Shown here: piece after piece, positions 7,035 through 14,038 of the stretch
Layout of the letters: each line of letters starts with the position of its first letter
How positions within the stretch are numbered: the stretch's first letter is position 1
NCBI GenBank assembly: GCA_900546575.1
Contig: URDM01000039.1
Coordinates: 1 to 27,230 of the forward strand
From: an uncultured Prevotella sp.
GTDB lineage: Bacteria; Bacteroidota; Bacteroidia; Bacteroidales; Bacteroidaceae
Reading direction: 5' to 3'
Length of the DNA: 27,230 nt
The notes under the pieces: model-generated
What the model was told of the DNA's origin: nothing
Databases searched by the model: none
The model's input: the letters and a program-made list of their open reading frames with translations, nothing else
Translations under genes and position numbers: made by a program

Positions 7035-8064
7035 TGTAAATGGCTATCTTTATTACTCCCTCTTCTTTGTTCTCAAATATGCGATAAGCCTCATCTATAC
7101 TACTCAGAGGAAAGCGATGGGTGATGAGTGGGGTAGTGTCAATCTTGCCCTGCTCTATAAGCTGTAGCACCTCCTCGCAGTCGCATCCGTCTACTCCTCC
7201 AGTCTTGAATGTGAGGTTCTTGCCATACATATCGGGCAAAGGCAGAATCTGCGCCTCGTCGTATAGGGCTACAACCGTAACTATGGCATTAGGACGTGCA
7301 CATTGCCAAGCCAACTGGAATGTGGTCTTAGCTCCAGCCACCTCCAGCACACGGTCAGCTCCGCCATGGTCGCTATTCTTCAGCACGAAGTCGCGGCACT
7401 CGTCGGGAGTTGTGAGCAACACCTCGGGACAATACTCCTTGACGAAGTTGCGGCGCTCCTCTGATGGCTCGCACACGATTATGCGCTTGGGTTGCTTGAG
7501 CATTACGCAAAGCAGAGTGCAGATGCCTGTAGGTCCGGCACCAATTATCAGGACTGTGTCCTCCTTGCTGATTTCGCTAATGCGTGCAGCCCAGAAGCCC
7601 GTGGCAAGCACGTCGCCTACGAAGAGGGCCTGCTCGTCGGTAACGCTATCCGGAATACGGTTGAGTCCTTGCGTAGCCAACGGCACACGTACATATTCCG
7701 TCTGTCCTCCGTCAATACGGCATCCGAGAGCCCATCCGCCATGAGGCGAGGTGCAGTTGTTGACGTAGCCATGCTTGCAATAGAAGCATTCGCCACAGAA
7801 AGTCTCCACATTTACCGTAACGCGGTCGCCAGGCTTTACGCCCTTAACGTCGCTACCTATCTGTTCAACCACGCCCACCATCTCGTGTCCTACGGTAATG
7901 CCCTTTACGGCACGTGGCACGCTTCCGTGCTTGATGTGTAGGTCGCTCGTGCAGATGCTGCCAAGTGTTACGCGCACGATGGCGTCGGTAGACTCTTGAA
8001 GTTCTGGTTTCGGCTTGTCTGTTAATGCGAACTTGCCCTTCTCTATATAAGTGTATGCTTTCAT
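7027..8064 (-). CDS. Zinc-dependent alcohol dehydrogenase, medium-chain family
   Basis: A 345-residue cytoplasmic oxidoreductase of the medium-chain dehydrogenase family. Catalytic zinc ligands are C38 (GSICTSD), H60/E61 (VGHEMVG) and D151 (FVGDVLATG). The structural zinc site CGECFYCKHGYVNNC is complete (C90, C93, C96, C104). The Rossmann motif is GAGPTG at 175-180, and an acidic residue after the second strand (VCEPSEE) suggests NAD(H) over NADP(H). The overall pattern resembles the secondary alcohol or isopropanol dehydrogenase branch, but the substrate cannot be told. It starts 25 bases after the rhodanese gene and overlaps the hydrolase gene by 8 bases, so it sits inside the operon. Confidence 0.92.
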   Translation of the reverse strand: MKAYTYIEKGKFALTDKPKPELQESTDAIVRVTLGSICTSDLHIKHGSVPRAVKGITVGHEMVGVVEQIGSDVKGVKPGDRVTVNVETFCGECFYCKHGYVNNCTSPHGGWALGCRIDGGQTEYVRVPLATQGLNRIPDSVTDEQALFVGDVLATGFWAARISEISKEDTVLIIGAGPTGICTLLCVMLKQPKRIIVCEPSEERRNFVKEYCPEVLLTTPDECRDFVLKNSDHGGADRVLEVAGAKTTFQLAWQCARPNAIVTVVALYDEAQILPLPDMYGKNLTFKTGGVDGCDCEEVLQLIEQGKIDTTPLITHRFPLSSIDEAYRIFENKEEGVIKIAIYNE

Positions 8065-8089
8065 AATGTAGTAAGTCGTGTATGCATGT

Positions 8090-8473
8090 TTACTTTGTTA
8101 CGGGCATTCTGTTCTTAACCCAATCGTTATAACCGCCATCCAGTTCGATCACCTTGAATCCGTTCTTTACAAGTATCCGGGCTGCGTTCTTGCTTCGCTT
8201 TCCGCTTCTGCAGTTTACGGCAATGATATGGTTCTTCGGAAGCATAGCGACAGCCTTGCTCTCAAAATCGTTCTTGAGCACATCTATGTTTAGTGTCTTG
8301 GCAATATGTCCTTCAGCAAATTCTTCTGCCGTACGTACGTCGAGTCGTACGATAGCAGTATCCTCAATAGCCTTGGCGTATTCTTTTACCGTAAGGCTCT
8401 TGAATCCTTCTGTTTGAGCGCTACAGCCAAACAGGCTGCAAAGCATTGTGATTATTCCCATAAGTCGTTTCAT
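8090..8473 (-). CDS. Rhodanese-domain lipoprotein
   Basis: A 127-residue protein with one rhodanese domain behind a lipoprotein signal. The lipobox is LFGC, with C17 as the lipidated cysteine after a short hydrophobic signal (MKRLMGIITMLCS). The domain shows VRLDVRTAEEFAEGHI and the active-site loop CRSGKRS with C88, followed by GFKVIELDGGYNDW. Rhodaneses move sulfane sulfur between carriers. A lipid-anchored one would act outside the cytoplasm. The intact catalytic cysteine suggests it is active. It is the first gene of the minus-strand operon, with its own promoter at 8507-8538. Confidence 0.9.
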   Translation of the reverse strand: MKRLMGIITMLCSLFGCSAQTEGFKSLTVKEYAKAIEDTAIVRLDVRTAEEFAEGHIAKTLNIDVLKNDFESKAVAMLPKNHIIAVNCRSGKRSKNAARILVKNGFKVIELDGGYNDWVKNRMPVTK

Positions 8474-8506
8474 ATATTACTTTTTAAGTTAGTCGATTCG
8501 TAGATG

Positions 8507-8538
8507 CAAAGGTACAAATTAATAATGAGTTGAGTCAA
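8507..8538 (-). promoter_or_regulatory. Promoter of the rhodanese-to-S37 operon
   Basis: On the minus strand the -7 box TACCTTTG (complement of 8507-8514) and TTG (complement of 8536-8538) are 21 bases apart, matching the Bacteroidetes promoter. The leader to the ATG at 8473 would be about 30 bases. No other clear promoter is seen before 3899 on this strand, so it may drive all five genes. Confidence 0.65.
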
Positions 8539-8608
8539 TTTACATAGAAAAGTTATTTATGGCGAGTCTAAGAATGTTATGAAAGGCTCTTTTCTGAAAA
8601 GAAATTAG

Positions 8609-8616
8609 TAATTTTG
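8609..8616 (+). promoter_or_regulatory. -7 box of the AGCS symporter gene
   Basis: TAATTTTG followed by CAG fits the Bacteroidetes -7 consensus and sits 40 bases before the ATG at 8657. A clear TTG at the -33 position is lacking, so the promoter may be weak or need an activator. Confidence 0.5.
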
Positions 8617-8656
8617 CAGTCTGAAAGTATAAGATATACAGTTTTTTGCAGATAAA

Positions 8657-10099
8657 ATGATAGATTTAGTACAGAATATTTTAGTTCAGGTTAGCGATTT
8701 CCTTTGGTCGTATATCATCATTACGGTTTTGATATGCTGTGCCGTGTTTTTCACTTTGCGTACTCGTTTTGTTCAGTTCCGTCTCATCAGGGAGATGGTC
8801 AGACTGCTGCTTAATCCCGACAAGGTACAGCCCCAGGAGATAGGCGAGGACGAATTGTCGATGGATGTTAAGGTGGATGGCGAGATGAAGCACATCTCCT
8901 CGTTCCAGGCATTCGTTGTGGCGTTGGCAAGCAGAATAGGTACGGGCAATCTTGCAGGCGTAGCCACCGCCATAAGCATAGGCGGACCTGGAGCCGTGTT
9001 CTGGATGTGGATGCTGGCCTTGCTGGGCTCGTCGTCGGCCTTTATTGAGTCTACGCTTGCCCAATTGTATAAGCGCAAAGGCAAGACTTCCTTCTATGGC
9101 GGACCAGCCTATTACATGAAGTACGGACTGGGCAAGGGATGGATGGGCATTCTCTTTGCCGTATTGATGATCATCACGTTCGGTTTCGCCTATAATTCCG
9201 TGCAGAGCAACACCATCTGTCTGGCTTGGCAGAAGGCTTTCGGCATAGATCCTGCCACTATGGGCATAGTGCTCACGGCGCTCACCTTGCTCATCATCTT
9301 CGGCGGCATTCATAGAGTGGCAAAGTTCTCCTCAACGGTAGTCCCCGTAATGGCTGTCGTCTATCTTCTGATAGCCATAGGAGTGGTGGTTTGGAACATC
9401 AGCTCTTTGCCTAAGGTGCTGCTTACCATTGTAGAGAACGCTTTCGGATTCAATCAGGCTGCGGGCGGAGTGCTTGGCGTGACCATAATACAGGGTATTA
9501 AGCGAGGCTTGTTCAGCAACGAGGCGGGCGAGGGTAGTGCACCTAATGCGGCTGCCGTGGCTACTGTGAGCCATCCCGTTAAGCAAGGATTGATACAGGC
9601 CTTGGGCGTGTTCACGGATACCTTGGTGGTATGTTCTTGTACGGCATTCATCATACTTGTTAGTGGGGTGGACGTGACAGCCTCCAACGGCATACAACTC
9701 ACCCAGGATGCCTTGACCCACGAAATCGGAAGTATAGGCAATCCCTTCGTGGCTGTGATGATATGGCTCTTTGCATTCAGCAGCATCATCGGCAACTACT
9801 ATTATGGTGAGACCAATGTCAGGTACATCAAGGATACAAAGCTTGGCGTGTTTGTCTATCGTCTTGCCGTGGCGGCTATGGTGATGACGGGAGCCGTGGT
9901 GTCGCTTGATTTTGCATGGAGCCTTGCCGACATCACGATGGCGCTTCTCACCCTCTGCAATCTTGTGGCAATAGTCATGCTCTCGCGCCAAGCCGTTTTC
10001 TTGCTGCAGGACTATCGCCAACAGAAGAAGGAAGGCAAGAATCCTGTGTTCAGCAAGGACAAGATGCCGGAGATTGCAGACAAGCTTGAGGCGTGGTAA
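8657..10099 (+). CDS. Alanine/glycine:cation symporter (AGCS family)
   Basis: A 480-residue inner-membrane transporter of the AGCS family, which imports alanine, glycine or a related small amino acid together with sodium or protons. Family marks are GTGNLAGVATAISIGGPGAVFWMW (about residues 95-118), SAFIESTLAQLYK (128-139) and GLFSNEAGEGSAPNAAAV (about 283-300). About ten to eleven hydrophobic segments can be counted, and the last 30 residues are a charged cytoplasmic tail. Length is normal for the family. It is transcribed alone, divergent from the rhodanese operon and convergent with yaaA, whose stop lies 28 bases beyond. Which amino acid is carried cannot be told from sequence alone. Confidence 0.95.
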   Translation: MIDLVQNILVQVSDFLWSYIIITVLICCAVFFTLRTRFVQFRLIREMVRLLLNPDKVQPQEIGEDELSMDVKVDGEMKHISSFQAFVVALASRIGTGNLAGVATAISIGGPGAVFWMWMLALLGSSSAFIESTLAQLYKRKGKTSFYGGPAYYMKYGLGKGWMGILFAVLMIITFGFAYNSVQSNTICLAWQKAFGIDPATMGIVLTALTLLIIFGGIHRVAKFSSTVVPVMAVVYLLIAIGVVVWNISSLPKVLLTIVENAFGFNQAAGGVLGVTIIQGIKRGLFSNEAGEGSAPNAAAVATVSHPVKQGLIQALGVFTDTLVVCSCTAFIILVSGVDVTASNGIQLTQDALTHEIGSIGNPFVAVMIWLFAFSSIIGNYYYGETNVRYIKDTKLGVFVYRLAVAAMVMTGAVVSLDFAWSLADITMALLTLCNLVAIVMLSRQAVFLLQDYRQQKKEGKNPVFSKDKMPEIADKLEAW

Positions 10100-10127
10100 T
10101 GTTTTTTACCTCTCGTACAGCTCTGTA

Positions 10128-10892
10128 TTACTTGATAAATTCCCTTACGAAATGTGGGTTGTTTGCATCGCCTAATTGTGGCGCGTATTCAAAGCCTTCG
10201 TAGCTGAAAGCGGAAAGTTCCTCGGGAGTTACGAGGCGGTTGTTCAGAATGAAGCGTAACATAGCTCCACGGCACGACTTCGCCCATACAGCCTGCATCT
10301 TCAGTCTGCCGTCTTTCTGCCGCACATAGAAGAGAGGTTGCATGACCGTCACTTCCTTGCATACCCTCTTCCAGTCGAACAGGTGTTCATATTCCTCTGT
10401 GGATAGATGCAGGAGGATGCCGTCGTCTGCCTTGACGCTATCAATAAGCACATCTGTCAGCCTGTTCTTCCAGAACTGATTGATGGGCTTGTCGTTTGTG
10501 GCTTCGAGCGTGACGCAATGCTCCATACGATAGGGTACGATGCCGTCCATAGGGCGAAGTAGACCATATAGGAAACACGTTATCCAAAGATGCTTTTGGG
10601 CGTACTCCAATGCCTCGTCGCTCAAGGTGTCGGCACGCAGATGCTTGTATGCCTGACCGTTGTAGGCAAGTAGGGCTGGCATCTTCTCGGCTGCCATAAA
10701 GTTCTGGTAGCGTATCCAGTTCTCAGCCGCTATCTTCTTGCTGCAATCCAGCTGCCGTGCCAAATCTTCCACGTCCATCCTTGCCATTTCCGCAGCCAGA
10801 GTTTCTGCCACGCTCTGGAAGAGTGGGGTAGAAACAGCCTTCCTGTCCGTCTTGCCGAACATTATCTTGGCGTTTGCTAATAATATCTGCAT
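10128..10892 (-). CDS. yaaA: YaaA-family peroxide stress protein
   Basis: A 254-residue protein of the YaaA/DUF328 family. In Escherichia coli YaaA lowers free iron and limits hydrogen-peroxide damage to DNA and proteins, and it has been reported to bind DNA. Family marks are ALLAYNGQAYKHL, LYGLLRPMDGIVPYRME, INQFWKNRL, HLSTEEYEHLF and the late CRGAMLRFI segment. The frame is open for 11 more codons upstream, but the ATG at 10890-10892 is preferred because MQILLANAKIM matches the usual N-terminus. A promoter with a palindrome in its spacer lies just upstream (10923-10953). It is a single gene convergent with the symporter. Confidence 0.93.
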   Translation of the reverse strand: MQILLANAKIMFGKTDRKAVSTPLFQSVAETLAAEMARMDVEDLARQLDCSKKIAAENWIRYQNFMAAEKMPALLAYNGQAYKHLRADTLSDEALEYAQKHLWITCFLYGLLRPMDGIVPYRMEHCVTLEATNDKPINQFWKNRLTDVLIDSVKADDGILLHLSTEEYEHLFDWKRVCKEVTVMQPLFYVRQKDGRLKMQAVWAKSCRGAMLRFILNNRLVTPEELSAFSYEGFEYAPQLGDANNPHFVREFIK

Positions 10893-10922
10893 GTTGTATT
10901 TTTGCTTGTAAATGTTTTTGTG

Positions 10923-10930
10923 CAAAAATA
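10923..10930 (-). promoter_or_regulatory. -7 box of yaaA
   Basis: On the minus strand TATTTTTG (complement of 10923-10930) matches the -7 consensus and would give a leader of about 25 bases. The -33 position (complement of about 10951-10953, TGG) matches poorly. The 10-base arm GCAAAAATAC (10922-10931) has a perfect inverted partner GTATTTTTGC at 10896-10905, inside the expected leader. Confidence 0.55.
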
Positions 10931-10936
10931 CACCAT

Positions 10937-10950
10937 TTATTTCGAAATAA
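10937..10950. promoter_or_regulatory. 14-base perfect palindrome, candidate operator of yaaA
   Basis: TTATTTCGAAATAA is its own reverse complement over all 14 bases and fills the spacer between the -7 box and the -33 position of the yaaA promoter. A dimeric regulator bound there would block RNA polymerase. Its outer TTA and TAA recall PerR/Fur-type boxes, but the centre differs, so the regulator is unknown. Confidence 0.45.
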
Positions 10951-10992
10951 CCAGCTTTTAGCGATATTTATCATATAAGAGTGAATATGCTA

Positions 10993-11070
10993 TTATTTTA
11001 GGTTCAATACCCGCAGATATTCCTTCTACTTGGGCGAGATTCTGTAACTCTCGAAGGCATTTAGGATTGT
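10993..11070 (-). pseudogene. 3' remnant of an AlkD-like DNA alkylation repair gene
   Basis: These 78 bases align without gaps to 27009-27086, the 3' end of the AlkD-like gene at the window end, with 61 identical positions by hand count (about 78%). On the minus strand the remnant reads AFESYRISPK, an in-frame TAG, then KEYLRVLNLK and TAA. The intact copy reads AIESYRITPEQKEHLRTLRIK. The internal stop and the loss of similarity upstream of position 11070 show that it is a dead fragment. It may be what is left after an old duplication or a replaced allele. Confidence 0.8.
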
Positions 11071-11109
11071 GAGTACGCTCATTATGACTGTAGAACGGTC
11101 TGATTTGGC

Positions 11110-11138
11110 TTCGGGATGCGTTCGGGATGCGTTCGGGA
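11110..11138. repeat. Short tandem repeat, 11-base unit
   Basis: TTCGGGATGCG occurs at 11110-11120 and 11121-11131, and a third partial copy TTCGGGA at 11132-11138. The copies are identical. No function is apparent. Confidence 0.75.
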
Positions 11139-11162
11139 CATACTTTTTCTTATATCTTATCA

Positions 11163-11432
11163 ATTATTAAATTAGTTATAAGTATTTAAAGAAATGAGTG
11201 TAGATTTGTTTGTGACTGTTTTACAACTGAGATTCTGAGATTGAGATTGTTTGTGATGCAAGATTAACGTTCGGATGCGTAATGTCGTAAGTTGTTGAAT
11301 TATAGCCTTTTAGATGAGGTGACATTACTACAAGAGGTTTCAGTTTCAGTTGTTTCAGTTGTTTTTAAGAGGGTGGTAAATTCTTCTGTATCTATATAAT
11401 ATATTGATTATTAATTAGTTATAAGTGTTTAA
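11163..11432. repeat. Pair of AT-rich direct repeats
   Basis: A 27-base sequence at 11163-11189 and a 26-base sequence at 11407-11432 share ATTAGTTATAAGT in the centre and match throughout except for one inserted base and one substitution. They are about 244 bases apart and both follow AT-rich TATAT-type DNA. They could mark the ends of, or duplicate parts of, a former insertion. Confidence 0.6.
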
Positions 11433-11492
11433 TAAGAGGGTTGATACATAACTGACCCTTTGAAACGTAACTGAAACTGAAACAACTGAAAC
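11337..11492. repeat. Inverted repeat arms GTTTCAGTTTCAGTT
   Basis: GTTTCAGTTTCAGTT at 11337-11351 is the exact reverse complement of AACTGAAACTGAAAC at 11469-11483, with 117 bases between. Each arm continues with further CAGTTGTTTCAGTT-type copies (to about 11362) or AACTGAAAC (11484-11492). The right arm ends just before the MATE promoter. This may be a small nonautonomous element or a relic of a mobile element. No transposase and no clear target duplication is seen. Confidence 0.55.
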
Positions 11493-11496
11493 GCTG

Positions 11497-11528
11497 TTTG
11501 TTTAAATGACAGAAAGTTTTTATCTTTG
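11497..11528 (+). promoter_or_regulatory. Promoter of the MATE exporter gene
   Basis: TATCTTTG at 11521-11528 with TTTG at 11497-11500 and a 20-base spacer fits the Bacteroidetes promoter well. The leader to the ATG at 11567 would be about 34 bases. The 15-mer TTTTTATCTTTGCAG here (11517-11531) recurs exactly at the promoter of the RND adaptor gene. Confidence 0.65.
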
Positions 11529-11566
11529 CAGTCGTTTTGAAGAGAAACAGAAATGAATTAAGCAAT

Positions 11567-12904
11567 ATGAACGAGAAATATCAGTTTCTGACGCATGCGC
11601 CTGTCCATCGTGTGATAGGCGCAATGGCTATTCCTACGATTATATCTATGTTGTTGACCAGCGTGTACAATCTGGTCGACACCTTTTTCGTCGGACAAAT
11701 CGATACTCAGTCGACGGCAGCTGTAGGTATTGTGTTTAGCGTAATGTTCTTCATACAGGCGTTCTCTTTCTTCTTTGGCAACGGTTCGGGCAACTATATC
11801 TCCCGACAGCTTGGCGCTCAGAAGACGGAGGATGCTGAGACCATGGCGAGTACCGGACTTTTCTACACGCTTATGTTCTCTATTTTGACCATGCTGTTAG
11901 GACTGCTGTTTCTCGAACCAATCAGTATTCTCCTTGGCAGCACGCCCACCATTCTGCCATATACGCGCCAGTATCTGGGCATCAGTCTGCTGGGCACGCC
12001 TTTCATCATGGGTACGTTCTGCATCAACAATCAGATGCGATTTCAAGGCTTTGCCAAGTACTCGGTATATGGAGTTGTTGGCGGTTCGATAATCAATTGT
12101 CTGCTCGACCCTCTCTTCATCTTCGGCTTCTCCATGGGTGTTGGCGGAGCGGCTTTGGCTTCGGTTGTAGGTCAGTTTTGCGGATTCGTCATACTGCTTG
12201 TGATGAGCCGAAAGGAAGGCGTGATACATTACAGCTATCGCAAAATCTCATTTGAAGGCAGATTTGTGAAGGAGATTATTGCGGGAGGCACACCTTCCAT
12301 CTCGCGTCAGGGACTTGCCAGTCTCAGCACCATAGCCCTCAATAGCGTAGCAGGCAACTATGGCGATGCAGCCATAGCCGCCATGAGCATCGTTACGCGT
12401 ATAGGTATGTTCATCTTCAGCGTCATTATCGGCTTAGGACAAGGTTTTCAGCCCATGTGCGGCTTCTGCTATGGTGCCAAGCTCTACGATAGGGTGAAGG
12501 CTGGCTTCTGGTTCGGCACCAAGATAGGTACTGTGTTTCTGCTCTTCTGGTCGGCAATACTCATCGTCTTCAGCAAGGAGGCTATCGCTTTGTTCCGCAA
12601 CGATCCTGACGTGATAGCTATAGGCATTCCTGCGTTACGCTATCAGATGATTGTTTTCCCGGCATGCAGTTTTATGCTGATGGCGAACATGATGATGCAG
12701 ACATGCAGAAAGACGATACGAGCCAATATACTTGCAGCCTCACGCCAGGGATTGTTTTTTATTCCTCTCATCATCATCCTGCCCCATTGCTTCGGACTGT
12801 TGGGAGTGGAGATCTGTCAGGCTGTGAGCGACCTCATCTCTCTCGTCGTGACGATTCCTATTGTGTGGACAGCTTTCAAAGAGATGAACAATTTTAACAA
12901 GTAA
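11567..12904 (+). CDS. MATE-family efflux transporter
   Basis: A 445-residue inner-membrane protein of the MATE family, which exports drugs and other cationic or aromatic compounds in exchange for sodium or protons. The N-terminal segment with TIISMLLTSVYNLVDTFFVGQ is the classic family mark. Twelve hydrophobic segments fit, in two similar halves. GTPSISRQGLASLSTIALN opens the second half and is typical of the MepA/NorM-like branch. An in-frame TTG at 11537 would add ten residues, but it lies only about four bases from the predicted transcript start, so the ATG at 11567 is preferred. It has its own promoter and is followed 60 bases later by the RND adaptor gene. The substrate is unknown. Confidence 0.94.
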   Translation: MNEKYQFLTHAPVHRVIGAMAIPTIISMLLTSVYNLVDTFFVGQIDTQSTAAVGIVFSVMFFIQAFSFFFGNGSGNYISRQLGAQKTEDAETMASTGLFYTLMFSILTMLLGLLFLEPISILLGSTPTILPYTRQYLGISLLGTPFIMGTFCINNQMRFQGFAKYSVYGVVGGSIINCLLDPLFIFGFSMGVGGAALASVVGQFCGFVILLVMSRKEGVIHYSYRKISFEGRFVKEIIAGGTPSISRQGLASLSTIALNSVAGNYGDAAIAAMSIVTRIGMFIFSVIIGLGQGFQPMCGFCYGAKLYDRVKAGFWFGTKIGTVFLLFWSAILIVFSKEAIALFRNDPDVIAIGIPALRYQMIVFPACSFMLMANMMMQTCRKTIRANILAASRQGLFFIPLIIILPHCFGLLGVEICQAVSDLISLVVTIPIVWTAFKEMNNFNK

Positions 12905-12906
12905 AA

Positions 12907-12938
12907 TTGCCTTGCAATCATCAAAATTTTTATCTTTG
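12907..12938 (+). promoter_or_regulatory. Promoter of the RND adaptor-pump operon
   Basis: TATCTTTG at 12931-12938 with TTG at 12907-12909 and a 21-base spacer fits the Bacteroidetes promoter. The leader to the ATG at 12965 would be about 22 bases. The -33 element starts 3 bases after the MATE stop codon. Confidence 0.6.
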
Positions 12939-12964
12939 CAGAATCATAACTATTTGAAATTGAC

Positions 12965-14020
12965 ATGAAAAGGAAAGATGGTATTATAGGATTGCTTATC
13001 ACATTCTTTATCAGTAGTCAGATACTGACGGGATGCGCAGAAAAAGTCAAGAAGACTGAAAAGAAAGACGTAAAGGTAGAGACGCTCACCGTAGGAAACA
13101 CAAGCCTTGGAGGGGCGAAAGACTATGTGGGAACCATCGAGGAAAAGACCGGTTCGACACTTAGCTTTGAAATTGCCGGTAACATAACTTCCATTCGAGT
13201 GGATGAAGGAGACAGAGTAGGCAAGGGACAGCTGCTTGCCACTATTAACCCGACAACCGTCAAGGAAGCACATAGGGCCACTCTTACGACTCTAAAACAG
13301 GCGGAAGATGCCTACCGCAGATTTCTCCCACTACATAATTCTGGTACTATATCCGATATAAAATGGGTGGAGATAGAAAGCAAGCTGGAGCAGGCTAAGG
13401 CTGCTGAAAGCATAGCCCGTCAACAGCTTTCGCATACTACCATTACGGCTCCATTTGCTGGTGTCATAGCTGCCAAAAGCGTAGATATTGGTACCTACGT
13501 ACTTCCAGGTCAGCCGGTGCTGAAAATAGCCAATGTAGCCCAAGTCAACGCCAAGGTTTCTGTGCCAGAAGCAGAAATCTCCCATCTCCATGTAGGCGAC
13601 AAGGTGAAGCTGACGGTAGCGGCTCTTGGTGGGGCTGTATTCTATGGCGCCATTTCAGAGAAAGGAATCGATGCCAACCCTATCTCGCACACTTACGACG
13701 TCAAGGTGGGCATTACCAATCCGCAGGGCCGTCTGCTGCCTGGCATGGTGTGCAACGCCCAGATAGAGGGTCGTGCAACCACATCGTCTCACATCATATT
13801 GCCTCCACAAAGCATAGAGCTTGATGTAGACAACTCACGATTCGTATGGACTGTAGTGGACGGCAAGGCTCACCAGCAACCCGTAACCATAGGCGATTTT
13901 GATGGCGATGGCGTCATCATTCTTTCGGGACTTAAGGCTGGCGACAAAGTCATAATAAACGGTCAGCAGAAGGTTTCAGAAGGAATGAAAGTGGATGCCG
14001 GCAAGAATGGCAACCGATAA
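12965..14020 (+). CDS. RND efflux periplasmic adaptor (HlyD/AcrA type) lipoprotein
   Basis: A 351-residue membrane-fusion protein that would link the RND pump to an outer-membrane channel. The signal ends in a lipobox ILTGC with C24 as the lipid anchor. The two lipoyl half-motifs lie at about 72-92 (IRVDEGDRVGKGQLLA) and 162-170 (APFAGVIAA), split by a short coiled coil at about 100-155 (TLKQAEDAYRR, ESKLEQAKAAESIARQQL). The beta-barrel and membrane-proximal domains follow. The short hairpin suggests a compact adaptor. An odd DFDGDG loop (311-316) sits where related proteins often have a plain turn. It is the first gene of a two-gene operon with the pump, 18 bases apart. Confidence 0.93.
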   Translation: MKRKDGIIGLLITFFISSQILTGCAEKVKKTEKKDVKVETLTVGNTSLGGAKDYVGTIEEKTGSTLSFEIAGNITSIRVDEGDRVGKGQLLATINPTTVKEAHRATLTTLKQAEDAYRRFLPLHNSGTISDIKWVEIESKLEQAKAAESIARQQLSHTTITAPFAGVIAAKSVDIGTYVLPGQPVLKIANVAQVNAKVSVPEAEISHLHVGDKVKLTVAALGGAVFYGAISEKGIDANPISHTYDVKVGITNPQGRLLPGMVCNAQIEGRATTSSHIILPPQSIELDVDNSRFVWTVVDGKAHQQPVTIGDFDGDGVIILSGLKAGDKVIINGQQKVSEGMKVDAGKNGNR

Positions 14021-14038
14021 AGAGTGGAGAGCAAGGAA

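Larger units (their letters stand above)
10951..11496. other. Gene-poor stretch between yaaA and the MATE gene
   Basis: The stretch holds a broken AlkD-like 3' fragment (10993-11070), an 11-base tandem repeat (11110-11138), two copies of an AT-rich repeat (11163-11189 and 11407-11432) and a pair of inverted GTTTCAGTTTCAGTT arms (11337-11351 and 11469-11483). No intact gene, tRNA or terminator is visible. The mixture of relics and repeats looks like a site of past insertion and loss. Confidence 0.65.

Noticed and set aside
11028..11160. Open frame running into the AlkD relic from upstream
   Set aside because: It passes through the TTCGGGATGCG tandem repeat and shows no similarity to AlkD before position 11070. 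It ends at the internal TAG, so it is unlikely to be a gene.
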